The notes under the pieces: model-generated
Databases searched by the model: none
The model's input: the letters and a program-made list of their open reading frames with translations, nothing else
What the model was told of the DNA's origin: nothing
Position numbers and translations under genes: made by a program
Assembly (NCBI GenBank): GCA_038380435.1
Contig: JAWZYU010000017.1
Coordinates: 24,551,283 to 24,615,282, forward strand
Source of the DNA: Ryuthela nishihirai
Lineage: Eukaryota; Arthropoda; Arachnida; Araneae; Heptathelidae
Length of the DNA stretch: 64,000 bases
Reading direction: 5' to 3'
Shown here: positions 1 through 11,108 of the stretch, one piece after another
Numbering within the stretch: position 1 is the first letter of the stretch
Layout: each line of letters starts with the position of its first letter

Positions 1-112
1 AGGAGCCTGTCAGTTTATATGCCACAGTAGAAGGTCTGAGAGGATGGCAGGACCTCAGCAGAAAAATGACACATACAGCCATGCCTTACCCGGGGCTCGA
101 TAGTCAATGCAT
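1..112 (-). mobile_element. SINE family B, fragment cut by window edge
   Basis: Minus-strand copy of a tRNA-derived SINE recurring in the window (SINE-B): an Arg/Leu-like GGCCGAGTGGTTAGC head, a body of about 130 bp with CTGCTGAGG...TCCTGCC and CTGACAGGCTCCTGTCAG, the tail motif GCAGCTGCTTGAGGGGGTA and a TTTA-rich end. Here the body is present and the tRNA head stops at the B box (GGGGCTCGA). Confidence 0.7.
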
Positions 113-787
113 AATAGCTAAAATATGATGCTCTTGAAATGTTATAGAGTAAATATCTAAGAAATTACTAAATATTTAACCATAAATGAGATAGCTGTAT
201 TGATGAGACTATAGATTAAAAAAAATTATCAACAATCAACTTTGATAAATCATTTGTTTGTAAATGTTTAAGATGTGATAAATGTTTTAAGCAAAAGATT
301 CTCTTTAAGATGATACTAGAGAATAAAGTTACTAAATGTAAAAAAAGGTTATATTAAATTGCATAGTTTGAGTGTATTTTTAGTTGTGAGCTCCAAATAT
401 TTTATATACTGAAACAAAATGTTTCTGACATAAAGTATTTTAAAACAGCAAAGATAAACATGAGAGATAGTAAGAGCATCTTTACACTGATAATAGATTA
501 AAAATTTATATTTTTAACACATTATGTGGTATAATGACTTTTAAAAATAGAACACAATTATGTGAAGCAGATGTCTATGGTGTCACAAATCCAATTTATT
601 CAGTTGTGTACTAATCCAATAGTATAGCAGAATTGCATTAAATAAAGAATAAAATTGCAAACAATTTTAAAATAATCGTTTTTTGCATATATTAAGAAAA
701 ATATACAAGATGTTAGAAGAAACAATTTGCAATGGACATTGTCAATATCAAATAAAATTTCCTTAATAAAGATAGAACAACAAAGGA
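113..787. other. intron sequence, no feature seen
   Basis: AT-rich single-copy-looking DNA. Open frames here are short and composition-driven. Confidence 0.5.
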
Positions 788-798
788 TACTGAATGTG

Positions 799-1160
799 TG
801 GGGGTGGTTCAATCAGTAGTGTGCCAGGCTCATAATCTGCAGTCCCATGTTCAAGTCTCACTAGGGCTAGTGTTGAGATTTATCTCTGCAAAATCTCCAA
901 CCTGCCCTCTGTCAGTAGGGGACACAATGGACTTAGAAAGGCTGCTATCCGTCAGATGGGATGTTAAGCTGTGGCCCCATGTGTGGGAGAGCCATATGTA
1001 ATGTGTGTACATTAAAGAACATACTGCATGGCCTCCTTACAGTTGTCCAGTGGGTTCCCTTCCCCCAACTTATTCTGAGCCCTCAGGGTCTTTGTGGCCT
1101 GGTCATTTAGCTCATTGTGTGCAAAAAAAAAGTACCACTCAGAGATAAAACAACCCAATG
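799..1160 (+). mobile_element. SINE family A, near-full copy with target duplication
   Basis: SINE-A is a tRNA-derived element of about 370 bp: a tRNA-like head (A box GGCTCAGTCGGTAGCGC, B box GTTCGAGTCCC), a long body with GATGGGACGTTAAGCC and GTTAAAGAACACGC, and an end rich in ACCCAA. The GTTAAR...GTTAAAGAAC body resembles central domains shared by many invertebrate SINEs (a memory-based comparison). This copy is diverged and has imperfect 11-bp target duplications TACTGAATGTG at 788-798 and TACTTAATGTG at 1161-1171. Confidence 0.8.
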
Positions 1161-1171
1161 TACTTAATGTG

Positions 1172-1568
1172 AAGGATATAGTGTGCTGAAAAGTAGACTC
1201 ATTAGCTTTTTTTTACTTTGTGGAAAAGGTAATCACAAGTGACAATATTCTTAAGTTTCATTCTACAATAATTTCAGAAAATGTACCCAAGCATTTACTG
1301 TAAGGGGAATTTCACTACTTACTTTAGATGGAGTTACTAAGATGGAATCTCACTTTCCCAGGAGTGTTTTGAAGTGTGTCTAGACTGAGATTTCATTTAT
1401 CAGTGAATTCAATAAAGTGAATCAGTAGCTTGCCACTTCACTAATCTGAATTAATCCTCCTGGGTTTTTTTTCTCTCTGAGGATTTATCAAGAACACTAT
1501 GTACAGTATAAAGTTGAATTTTAATGAATTATGACTGCTTTAAGATTGATCACACTAAGGTGCTATTG
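1172..1568. other. intron sequence, no feature seen
   Basis: AT-rich spacer between SINE and LINE; no coding, repeat or RNA signal recognised. Confidence 0.45.
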
Positions 1569-4500
1569 TCATCATCATCATCATCATCCTCAAGCAGCCA
1601 TGAGCTACGGAGGTCCAACCAGACCGCTCAGTTTAGTTCTCCAAGCATATCTGTCCTGAGCTACATCTGCTGAATCCGGCCACTGCACACCAATTGTAAC
1701 AAGGTCCTGTTTGACATTGTCTGCCCACTGCATCCTAGGTCTCCCCCTCCTTCTGAGGCCTCTAGGCACACTGTTCATAACCCTATTCGCCAATCTATAA
1801 TTATCCATATGGGGAACATGGCCAAACCAGCGGAGTCTCTCTCTGCACAATATGCTGCTTAAAGGAGGTTGCAGACTCCTTTGCCTAAACTCATCATTAG
1901 TTACAAAGTTAAACCACCTAATACCCAAGATACTAGGTAAGCATCTAGAATCAAAAGCATCTAGTTTCCTGTTATCTTGTTTACACAGCATCCAAGTTTC
2001 ACTACCATAACTAACCCTAGAAAGAACCAAACTATTATACAGTCTAATTTTAGTCTTTAGGTGTATATGCCTATTTCTCCACACTCACCATAGATTCTTA
2101 AAAGTCCCGGTAGCAATCCCTATCCGTCTGTTAATATCATGTCGCACATCACCAGTGTCAGTTACATAGCTCCCAAGATAATTAAACTGTGACACCTGCT
2201 CAAGACTGCAACCATACAGATTAACTGAATCACAGCTTGCTTGACCAATTTTCATCACTTTAGTTTTCTCTCTGTTTATAACCAAACCTACTCTAATACC
2301 AGTTTCATCAACAGCCCTAATGAAAGAGTTCATCTCATCAACATCATTTGCCAAAAGGGCTAAATCATCAGCATAATCTAAGTCAGAAATTTTCGTATCT
2401 CCAGCCCATTTAAGGCCAAAATCTTTTCCTTGAAGTGAATTTCGCATAACATAATCAATAACCAAACTAAAGAGAAAAGGAGACAAAATGCACCCTTGTC
2501 GAACACCAGAAGTAATGCTAAACCAATTGCTACAAGACTTACCAACTCTCACACAAAACTCAGTGTTATTACAGAGAGCTTTCATTGTGTTAACTAACTT
2601 GTCTGGTATACCATATGATCTCACAATCAACCACAAATTATGACTATCAACAGAGACGAAAGCCTTTTTGAAATCAACAAAGCTAGCAACCAAAGGTTTC
2701 TGAAACTCTAAACATTTCTCAAGAATCTGCCTAAGTGAAAATATCCACACATCCCCTACCACTTCTGAATCCACATTGCTCATCAATTGCCTGTCAGCCA
2801 GATTCTTAATTCTATTAAGCACAATCATGGAAAGAACTTTACCTGGAACAGAGAGTAGGCTGATAGCCCTATATTATCACAAGAACTGCAATCATCTTTT
2901 TTGAAAATAGGGATAATTATAACTCTGGTGAAATCTTTAGGAACCATGCCTTTATCTTAAAAGTTATTCAAAATTTCAGTCATCCAAGTGGCAACCGAAA
3001 CATTCCCAGCTCTGAGCATTTCTGTAGTAATTTCATCTGCCCCTGGGGATTTATGAAGTTTAAGTTTAGAAATAGCTAAAATAACTTCAGATTGTGTTAT
3101 AGGACCAACATTAAAGCCACCAATGCATCTATCATCATTACAAACAATGGGAGTAGAACTAACCACATTGTTTTAGAACATCACTGAAATGCTCAGCCCA
3201 CCTAACCATGACAGAATCCTCCCCTTCTATTATAACCTTACCTTGTTTATCCTGCAATCCTTGTATGCCTGTCCGTTTTCTACCACATAAAACATTAACT
3301 ATCTGGTACAGCTCTCTGCTGTTGTGCTAACTGCTTCCTCAGCTTTGTCAGCCAACCCATCAAGCCAAAGATTCTTATCAGTAGCTAACTGATCCTTTAC
3401 ACATTTATTAAGCTATCTGTAATATTTTCTATTAGGACTAGTAGGGTACTGATTAAGGACATTCCTGCAGTTCCTTCTTTCTGAAATAAGCTCAAGTGCC
3501 TTATCATTAAATAATTCTGCCTCCTCTGCTGCTTTTTTCCTAAAAGAGTACTGTTAGTTTCCAAAAAAGCCTGTTTAAAATGGCTCCATTCTTCCTCAAC
3601 TTCAGTATTAAGCAAACCATGACTGTCACAATGACTAAGTAACCTATCATGGTAAGCTTTAGCTATAACTGAGTCTTTCAGAGCTTCAGTATTAAAGACA
3701 AATTTTTTAAATTTAGCACAACACTTCTTAAGTTTAAGTTGCAAGACACTTTTAACAAGGTAATGGTCAGATCCAATTTCAGCTCTCCTATATGCCCTGG
3801 TATTTCTAACAGAACTAGCCCATTTGCTGTTAATTAATATATAATCAATCATATTCCTATGCAGCCTATCAGGTGAAACCCATGTTTATTTATGTATGTC
3901 ACAGTGTTTGTAATATGTGTTAGTTATTCTGAAACCATTGAGTTTACTTACCTGTAGGAGACGTTGTCCATTGCAGCTACCAATACCAAAAGGGCCTATC
4001 ACCCCTCCCCAAAGGTCAGAGTCAGTATCAACTTTGGCATTGAAGTCACCTAGAACAAGGGTAATATCTCTTTTCTTGACAGAATTGAAAATGTCCTGAA
4101 GTTGTCCGTAAAACCTATCTTTCTCATCCTCATCAGCATCCTCAGTGGGGGCATAACAGCAGATAACATTCAAGTCTATGCTTGTGTGAAATTTTGCTGT
4201 AAGAAACCTTTCATTAATGCACTCATATCCCAGAAGAGCATCACTAGCATGTCCGCTGGGGCCAGGGTGGCTCAGTCGGTAGCGCACCAGGCTCGTAATC
4301 TGTAGTTCCCAAGTTCGAGTCCCAGCTGGGTCAGCATTGAGATTTATCTCTGCAAAATTCCCTGCCCTGCCCACAGTCAGTAGGGGACACCGATGGGCTT
4401 GGAAAGGCCGCCGTCCATCAGATGGGACGTTAAGCCGTGGCCCCATGTGAGGGAGAGCCATACCCTGTGCATGTTAAAGAACACGCTGGATGGCCTTGAC

Positions 4501-5345
4501 GGGAGGCTACCATCTGTCTCCCAACAGCTGTTCCAGTGGGTCCCCTCCCCCAACCTTCTCTGAGCCTTCGGGGTCCACGTGACCTGGCCATTTAGCCCGT
4601 GGTGTGCAAAAAAGTGCCGTTCAGAGGTAAAACAACCCAACCCAAAGCATGTCCGCTGAGCAGCAGACCCACGCCTTGGTGATGCTTTCCATCCTCCCTC
4701 CCTGTAAAGAGAAATTTAAAGTTATTTTTAAGTATCTCACCGTTACCTGTCCATCTGGTCTCTTGCAAGCCTAGAATATCTAGGTTATAGCGCTGGAATT
4801 CCTGCATGAGGACATCAAGAGAATAATCTCTATTTAATGTCCTCACGTTCCACGTTGCTGCAGAGAGAAAATGATTAGTAGGATTTTTAAAGAAATTAGG
4901 TTTATTGAGATTGTTAGGGCCAACAATATCAAACAGCCCCCTGATTGCAGGCATGGGGCAAAGACCTGTTCCTCCTCCACTAAAGGCTGAAGTCACCAAT
5001 GCTGGTAGGAACTTCAGACACCACCTTTTCAAGTGGACTTTTTCAAGAGCTACATGACCTGCCTGAGACACATTACTCCAGTTTAGGCTTGACGATGTCC
5101 AACTAGCTAAGTAAGGTTCAGGTATCTGCGATGGCCTCTGATTAGGATTATCCACCAGCTGATATAAGGTATCCCATGCCTCTGTTCACTTAGGGCTGGC
5201 AACCCAGAAGCAAACAGAAAACACAGCAGCAGATTCTCCCTCAACAGAAGCCCACCAGTGCAGCAAGTCCAGGATCATAATCAAACTCAAATCCATAAAC
5301 AAGTCCAGTCTAGTAGGTATAAATGGTCAGCACCAGGCTATTGTG
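1569..5345 (-). pseudogene. RTE-like LINE, copy A, nearly full length but broken
   Basis: Minus-strand non-LTR retrotransposon of about 3.4 kb without its SINE insert. From 5' (high coordinate) to 3': a 5' region shared with the copy at 30.9-32.7 kb; an APE-type endonuclease (WNVRTL, LQETRW near 4730-4860; APTEDADEDEKDRF and LVLGDFNAKV near 4030-4150; IDYILINSKW and GSDHYLV near 3750-3850); a reverse transcriptase (SPGADEITTEM near 3030; FVDFKKAF near 2670; YADDLALLAND near 2350); a C-terminal GSETW...GHVPHMDN region; and a TGA-microsatellite 3' end at 1569-1590. The domain set matches proteins often labelled craniofacial development protein 2-like (RTE/BovB type). Several frame breaks and stops separate the segments, so it is dead. 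Confidence 0.85.
4259..4645 (+). mobile_element. SINE family A inside LINE copy A
   Basis: Full SINE-A: head GGCTCAGTCGGTAGCGC at about 4269-4285, B box GTTCGAGTCCC near 4313, end ACAACCCAACCCAA. It is bounded by a perfect 13-bp target duplication AGCATGTCCGCTG (4246-4258 and 4646-4658). It splits the endonuclease frame of the LINE and so is younger than it. Closest to the copies at 14.7 and 23.4 kb. Confidence 0.92.
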
Positions 5346-6681
5346 TCATGGAAGAAAATTGATTACTAGGTCAATATCTGTGCAGCAAATGGTGTACATG
5401 GTGTTTATTGACAGTTAAAAAGAAAAGAGTCGCATGTAGTTTAATAATTCATAAAAAAACTTGCATTTGTAGGTATGATAATTTTTTTAGAGGGAGCACC
5501 CTGTATATGAAACAACTGCAAAATATATATGTAGTTTAGGAAATTAATGAGACAATCTTATATCAGTGTTTTATATTAAATATATTATGTACTGCATATT
5601 TGTAAACTTTAGACAAGCTCATGAGAGGTGTCAAATATATGAAAGTTAATGAAATGTACTAAAATTGCTTACTTTTCAGCAATTAATATATACTTAGTGA
5701 AAAAGTTATAACAATCACAACTGATCTAGTAAGGAAAATGGATAATTTGATTAATCAATTTATTGAATAAATGTCGAGTTTGAATTCAAGAAAATAATGC
5801 ATGAAATTATGTTTTTATTTTTCTTGAATCTTCTTAAAAAAGCTAAAAAAAAATCAAACCAATTAATTAATAAATTTATGCAATTTACTAGGATTTGTAG
5901 ATAATACTGATGTTATCAATATAATAAATATCAAGTACCTCTCAGCTGTCTGGCTTGCACTAACTACATGTTCAAGCAATGTAGGTGCAAGATGGCAGCA
6001 GTAATCAAGAAATATAAAGCTGCCATAGTACAAGTGATTAACATATAGAGATTTGCTTCTTCTTTTATAAAGGTTTGGTTTTCATTTTAATCTTTTGCAT
6101 TCCATTTGTTGTGTTTCCAGTAGGTTAGAATTTGTTTTTTTTTACAAAAGTTGGTTGAGTTAGATATGGTTAGAATAAATTTTTTATTCATCTCTTTTGC
6201 ATTGTGCCTTTGCTCATTAGAATAAGCTTGGCTAAGATGGTATCAAAGCATAGTATCTTTCCTTTTAACTGTTTGGTATACTATTTGGAAGCAAATTTGA
6301 GCATAATTCAGGCAAGAATTATGTGGTTTAAAACTAAGACTGATTTATGCCCTTTTTTCCTTTGATGAAACAATGGAAGAAGAATATATGCAGCCCACAT
6401 GAAACATAGTAGAATTTATGGTGGGAATATTAATATTACAGATTTAAGCAAGGTACATAAACTCAGAAATTGTGTATTTTGGAAGTAGCCCATTAACTGA
6501 AATAGGTATAAATGTGTGGCAAACTATGTACACTATACAGTGACAAGGCAAGTAAAAATCATTCAAGGGATATAATAAGTGTAACTTCTTTTTATAACAT
6601 ATTATTGTATGCAGGCTTTATTCAACATGCACAATAACTTTATATAATATATATTTAAAACATAAAATAATTTTCTTTCAG
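5346..6681. other. intron upstream of exon 1, no feature seen
   Basis: AT-rich DNA with homopolymer runs. I looked here for the preceding stem exon of the POMGNT1-like gene and found no convincing candidate. Confidence 0.45.
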
Positions 6682-6808
6682 ATTATCACGTGTAGCAAGA
6701 TTATTGTTACATGAATTAGGAAGTGCTCTTATTCAGAACCTTAGTTACAGAGGAAGTTGGTATCTTGTCACACAGAAAGGATTAACTGGCTTTTCACCCT
6801 TTGAAGAG
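6682..6808 (+). CDS. POMGNT1: POMGNT1-like gene, exon 1 of this window (end of stem domain)
   Basis: Internal exon: acceptor TTTCTTTCAG ends at 6681 and donor GTAAAA starts at 6809. The first base completes a codon begun in an exon upstream of the window, and the exon ends in phase 0. It reads LSRVARLLLHELGSALIQNL, then SYRGSWYLVTQKG and FSPFEE. This follows the end of the stem (ILEI/FAM3-like) domain of POMGNT1, where human has an ALLRSLGS stretch and then a DTWAFVGRKG stretch. POMGNT1 is a Golgi type II membrane enzyme that adds GlcNAc to O-mannose on alpha-dystroglycan. The transmembrane anchor and earlier stem exons are not in the window. The stem match separates this gene from MGAT1 (GnT-I), which lacks this domain. 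The comparison is from memory of the family, not a database search. Confidence 0.8.
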
Positions 6809-6929
6809 GTAAAAGTAATATTTAAAGAAACTAATAAAAATAATGAAATGCATACAGTGCTTGAAAAAAATGGGATGTTTTATCATGCATGCCAAACAGT
6901 GTATTTTTTTTTTCATTAAAGTGGAATAT

Positions 6930-7645
6930 ATAGCAGAGTGCTCAACCTATTAAACCAGGCATCAGACACTAAAATATTCCAGAATAAGACCTATAAATCT
7001 TTCACTGAAATGTGGCAGACCTTGCACCATCTAAACTTCAGGAGAGGCAACTTTTCCAATTGTTACTAATGATTTAGATGTTAATGAGTAGGTCAATCAT
7101 GCTTAAGCATTTATTATTAAAAATCCATCCATAGTAAATACACAGATTACCTGTAGAAATATTTTTTTTTTAGATTTTAGTGTCTATGGTTTAATAGGTA
7201 GAGTGCTCAAGCATGTATCTAGAGAGTTGCTGGTTCAATTCCCACCACATCAGTGATAATGTTTTTCAGATGTTTTTAATAATTGTTGAAGTCTATATCT
7301 ACAGGTATTCTGTATATATAATATGGATGGATTTTTAATAATAGACACTTAAGCATGATTGACCTACTCATTAACTTCTAAATCATTAGCAATAATTGGG
7401 AAAGTTGCCTCTCCTGAAATATAGATAGCTAAGGTCCACCCCATCTCAGTGAAAGATTTATAGGTCTTATTCTGGAAGATTTTCCTGTTTCTAATGCGTG
7501 CTTTAATAGTTAGAGCACTCTGGTATATATCTAGAGAGTTGCGGGTTCGATTCTCATTGCATCAGTGTTAATTATTTTCAGATGTTTTTAATAATTGTTG
7601 AAGTCTATTTTAGAGGTAATCTGTGTATTTACTATGGATAGATTT
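6930..7645 (+). repeat. tRNA-headed foldback repeat, locus 1 (312-bp units)
   Basis: Two direct tRNA-like units (GGTAGAGTGCTC...GGTTCAATTCCC near 7196-7242, and GTTAGAGCACTC...GGGTTCGATTC near 7509-7553) start 312 bases apart and share the same 3' flank (TTTCAGATGTTTTTAATAAT). The segment 6958-7150 is repeated in inverted orientation at 7318-7485, and a reversed tRNA-head remnant sits at 6930-6965. The family with copies at 27.5 and 42.3 kb has the same body (GGTCTTATTCTG, GCAACTTTTTC, ACCTTCTCATTAAC). No clear target duplication was seen. Confidence 0.7.
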
Positions 7646-7649
7646 GTAA

Positions 7650-8397
7650 TCATGATAATTATTTTAGTGAGAGTAAAATCCTAATATTATCTAATTTACC
7701 AGTATTATTGATTTAGCAAAATCAGTTTCTTGGTTTTATTATATCTTTCGTTACAGCTCCATTTAGTGCAAGCCTATGGATGGTCAAAACAGCATGATGT
7801 ACGATTTTGTGTACCTTTTCAAAGTAAGATTTTATTTTTTATCTCGTGAATATAGATTTTTTTTTTATAGAGGTGTGCAAATTGTTTGCTTGACCATTAT
7901 TTTAAGGATGATATGGTTACATTTTGAGCAACTATTGTTGATAGTCAACTCTAAGCTTCTTTCATCTGAAGACTTTGAAATGAATTACCCTTATAATACA
8001 TTAATGTGTATTCCAACATATATACCTTAATGACAACTTTTGTATTAATACTAGCAAATAACATTTCTTATAAAAGCCTTTGCTTTTAAACTTAAAAATA
8101 GGAAGTGGAAAAACTGAGCTGAGGAAACGTGCTATTCAATGGCATTTGTGGAAAATTAATAAGAGTCTGTACAGGGGGAAAATGTTTTTAAATAAATTTC
8201 CTTTTGTAATGTCTACCAAAAATGGAAAGATATGAAAAGCAGGCACTTCTACTGTTATCACTTGCATTATTAATAATTAGCTGTTTTTTCTTATGATGTA
8301 ACATTGCTATGATTAAAATGTATTCTTGGAAGTTTTATGTAAAATTCTTATTTACATTTGATATGGTAATATAAATTAACATTGGAAAATGTAATTT
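7650..8397. other. exon 2 surroundings, no repeat recognised
   Basis: Apart from exon 2 (7757-7823) nothing is recognised. Confidence 0.4.
7757..7823 (+). CDS. POMGNT1: POMGNT1-like gene, exon 2 (stem-catalytic linker)
   Basis: A 67-nt exon between acceptor TCGTTACAG and donor GTAAGA, phase 0 to phase 1. It reads LHLVQAYGWSKQHDVRFCVPFQ, joining FSPFEE of the preceding exon. It occupies the linker between stem and catalytic domains, where human POMGNT1 is variable, so the sequence match alone is weak. The exon call rests on clean splice sites and on the fact that its phase fits both neighbours. Confidence 0.7.
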
Positions 8398-8625
8398 GGT
8401 TTGGTTGTTTTACTATTGAGTTACACTTTTCTGCACATCATAGGCTAAATAGATGGTTCACAGAAACCCCAAGGGCTCAGAGTTGGATAGAGGAAGCAGT
8501 CTACTAGACTGCTGTTAAGAGATGGAAGCATCAAGGCCATTCAATATGTTCTTTAATATGAACAGTGTATGGCTCTCCTGCATCTGGAGCCATAGCTTAA
8601 TGTCTCATCTGAATGAATAGTAGTG
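8398..8625 (-). mobile_element. SINE family A, degraded
   Basis: Minus-strand, strongly diverged SINE-A body: GGTTTGGTTGTTTTAC end, then AGGCTAAATAGATGG, CATTCAATATGTTCTTTAAT and GCCATAGCTTAATGTC correspond to the SINE-A order reversed. The tRNA head is missing. Confidence 0.65.
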
Positions 8626-9450
8626 TTTTCAAACCATTAGTGTCACCTTTCTTACTAATAGTGAGTGAGTCTTAGTGTTTCCTCAGTTTATGTTTATGGC
8701 ATTCTATCAACTAAACCAATCTCTGTCCCTTTTAACTAGGAATGACAAGGATATAATCTAAAAGATACCTTGAATTATCTTATTTTTAAATTAGACCCCA
8801 GATTTCAAAATCAGTGGACCACCAAATTTTGATTTCTGGCTTGATCTGTAATTATGCAACAACTTTATGTTAGCAGTATGGTGTTCTAGTTCAGCTTGTT
8901 AATTATTATAATTGCATTTGCAGCTGATTTTTAAGTTGGTTATCCTATTTTTTTCTTATAAATTGTGTAAATAATAGATCATTTGTGATTGGGACTACTT
9001 TGGCTGCCTCTAACAGTCTGTTTTTCAACTGAAGTTAAACCTCAAAATTATATATGTTATTTATTACTAGTTCATGATATAACAAGTCAATATCTCACCT
9101 TATACACAACAGATTTTTTTTTTTTACTTTTATGGTTATTTTTAGAAGCTAATTTAATTTTTGAAAGATCCTAATTTTAGATAACTGTTTCTCTGTAGAT
9201 ATGTCTCTGTGTACATTGTTACTGTTTACAAGGTTTTATGTTCTCATACTGTACACATTGGTGCAATTCTATGTTAAATAATGTTTGACTTTTCAATAAG
9301 AATAACATGTAATTGAAAAAAAAATATTTTTGCATATTAACCAGACTTTCTATGATTATTACTAGTTGGATAGTTTTCAAGAAATATAGTTCTTGAATCA
9401 CAAACTTTTAAATTGTTATGCTCTATATTTGCCTATCTTCCCATTGCTCT
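8626..9450. other. intron sequence, no feature seen
   Basis: AT-rich, with T and A runs only. Confidence 0.4.
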
Positions 9451-9453
9451 TTG

Positions 9454-9497
9454 CCTGTCATTTGTTTGTTTGTTTTTACAAACAAACAAATGACAGG
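9454..9497. repeat. perfect 20-bp hairpin
   Basis: CCTGTCATTTGTTTGTTTGT (9454-9473), loop TTTT, then its exact reverse complement (9478-9497). It lies six bases before the first copy of a 190-bp direct repeat. Confidence 0.9.
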
Positions 9498-9501
9498 ACA
9501 T

Positions 9502-9690
9502 GTGTGATCCTTTTTCGTTGGGACTGAAGAAATTTTCATAGGACTTCAGATGCAGATTTAGAACTTTCACTGTGATTTAACCAAAAATATTTAAACACTT
9601 CCTGTTTTTTATTATTAAGTAAGGGATTTATATGGTGGTTAAATATAATATGTGCATTTTATATGTAACATATATGAATTTTATTAAATA
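9502..9690 (+). repeat. 190-bp direct repeat, copy 1
   Basis: Starts GTGTGATCCTTTTTCGTTGG and runs through CACTTCCTGTTTTTTATTAT to TTTTATTAAAT. It is about 90% identical to 10435-10626, with one small insertion (AGAATAGAAC) in the second copy. The interval between the two copies holds degenerate short units and a foldback arm. Confidence 0.85.
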
Positions 9691-9699
9691 AAACGATTG

Positions 9700-10145
9700 T
9701 GTCATCATGTCTTCCCAACCCATTCACCAATCTTGATAAGTTATATGTCAAATGAAAGCTTGTCATGTAAGGAATGTCATAGACTAAAAGAAAAATTATC
9801 CTGTGCTTTCTTCCCCCTCCCCCTAAAAAATGGGAAATATGAAGATTATTCCACTATATCTTCCAAATGCAAAAGTCCACAGTTACAAGTTTGCCGTGAA
9901 ATGAAAGCTTGTGATGTGGGCTACTTAGAATTACTCCTCCACTCTTTCTCCCCAAAAAAGCAGAAATTTCATGAGGATCAATCTCAATAAGTTATATCAA
10001 AAATTAAAGCATTTGACATTCAGAACATTGTGGGCTACATCAAGTCATGTCCTTTTACTTTCCCTTCCCCCAAAAAGTAAGGGTGAGTAAGTAAGAGGTC
10101 AATGTTTATGAGTCATATATCAAATGAAAGTTCAGAAGTGCAGGG
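9700..10145 (-). repeat. degenerate tandem units of about 120-140 bp
   Basis: Repeated pattern of a C-rich CCCCCTCCCCC-AAAAA box, then CAAATGAAAGCTTGTGATGT-like boxes. The same units in opposite orientation fill 28960-29700. The 97-codon open frame here (9697-9990) is repeat-driven and has no family signature. Confidence 0.6.
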
Positions 10146-10227
10146 TAGTAATATAGCAGTTCTGAAGATAGGTGTTTTAGTAACAAAGTAAACAAAAAAC
10201 TAAATTGAGAAATAATAATAAAAACCA

Positions 10228-10322
10228 TGATCCTATATGCACCCTTAAAAAAGTAAAAAAATAAAACTAAAGCATGCTGGTGGGGATCACCGATATTGTA
10301 TTTATTTCAAATTCAAAGTAAG
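10228..10322 (+). repeat. single arm of a foldback family
   Basis: TATATGCACCC-TTAAAAAAGTA...GATCACCGATATTG matches one arm of the inverted repeat at 28398-28632. Confidence 0.55.
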
Positions 10323-10434
10323 ATAGGGTTCCAAAACTTTTTTTTTTTGGAAAAAAAAAATCATTACAATGTTCCAAGATTCTTCTCTTTTAGTGTGGTT
10401 TTACATGTGGAAAAGTTTTCAGGTCGCTTCCTTA

Positions 10435-10626
10435 TGTGATCCTTTTCATTGGGACTGAATAAATTTTCATAGGACTTCAGGTGCAGATCTAGAATAGAAC
10501 TTTCACTGTGATTTAACCAAAAATATTTAAACACTTCCTGTTTTTTCTTATTAAGTAAGGGATTTATATGGTGATTATATATAATATGTGCATTTTATAT
10601 GTAACATATATGTATTTTATTAAATG
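10435..10626 (+). repeat. 190-bp direct repeat, copy 2
   Basis: Second copy of the repeat at 9502-9690. Its 5' edge lacks the hairpin found at the first copy. Confidence 0.85.
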
Positions 10627-10639
10627 TGTATTCCATTAT

Positions 10640-11019
10640 ATATGCATTTTTTCCCCATTTTTTCCTCTGGATTCTGATTTTATTAAGTGAAAATGGGATA
10701 ATAATTACTGAGGAAAAATACACTTTGTACAATGTTTTTTTTTTATTTTCATAGTTTGATTCCAATATATGGCCAATTTATTATCCAGTATTCCATTAAG
10801 TTGCATATACTATATTATGTGTAGTGATGTTTTGAACATGTGACACATCAATATTCAAATCTATGACACTCAATTCTGAATTATTTCTTTGAGTGAATAT
10901 CTTGCTTTAACTTATGTAACACTTCTGTTTTCTTTGGTAGTATTGAAATTTTGTGAGAGTAGACTTTATACTTATAGTAAAAATAAATAACATAATAGAT
11001 AAATACCAACTCAAGCAGC
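10640..11019. other. intron sequence, no feature seen
   Basis: AT-rich with a T10 run. Confidence 0.4.
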
Positions 11020-11108
11020 TGCTTGCCACAAGAGGTTTGACAGGAGCCTGTCAATTTATATGCCACAGTACAAAGTGTGAGAGGTGGCAGGACCTCAGCA
11101 GAAAAAAC
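11020..11108 (-). mobile_element. SINE family B, tail fragment
   Basis: CAAGCAGCTGCTTGCCACA, AGGAGCCTGTCAATTTATA and GGACCTCAGCAGAAAAA are the 3' half of SINE-B on the minus strand; the tRNA head is absent. Confidence 0.75.

Noticed and set aside
4377..4640. Frames such as GCFTSERHFFAHHGLNGQVT, found at five places
   Set aside because: Translation of SINE-A on its reverse strand.
9697..9990. A 97-codon Cys-rich small protein
   Set aside because: Overlaps degenerate tandem units; no signal peptide or family motif, and the units in the opposite orientation at 29 kb do not conserve it.
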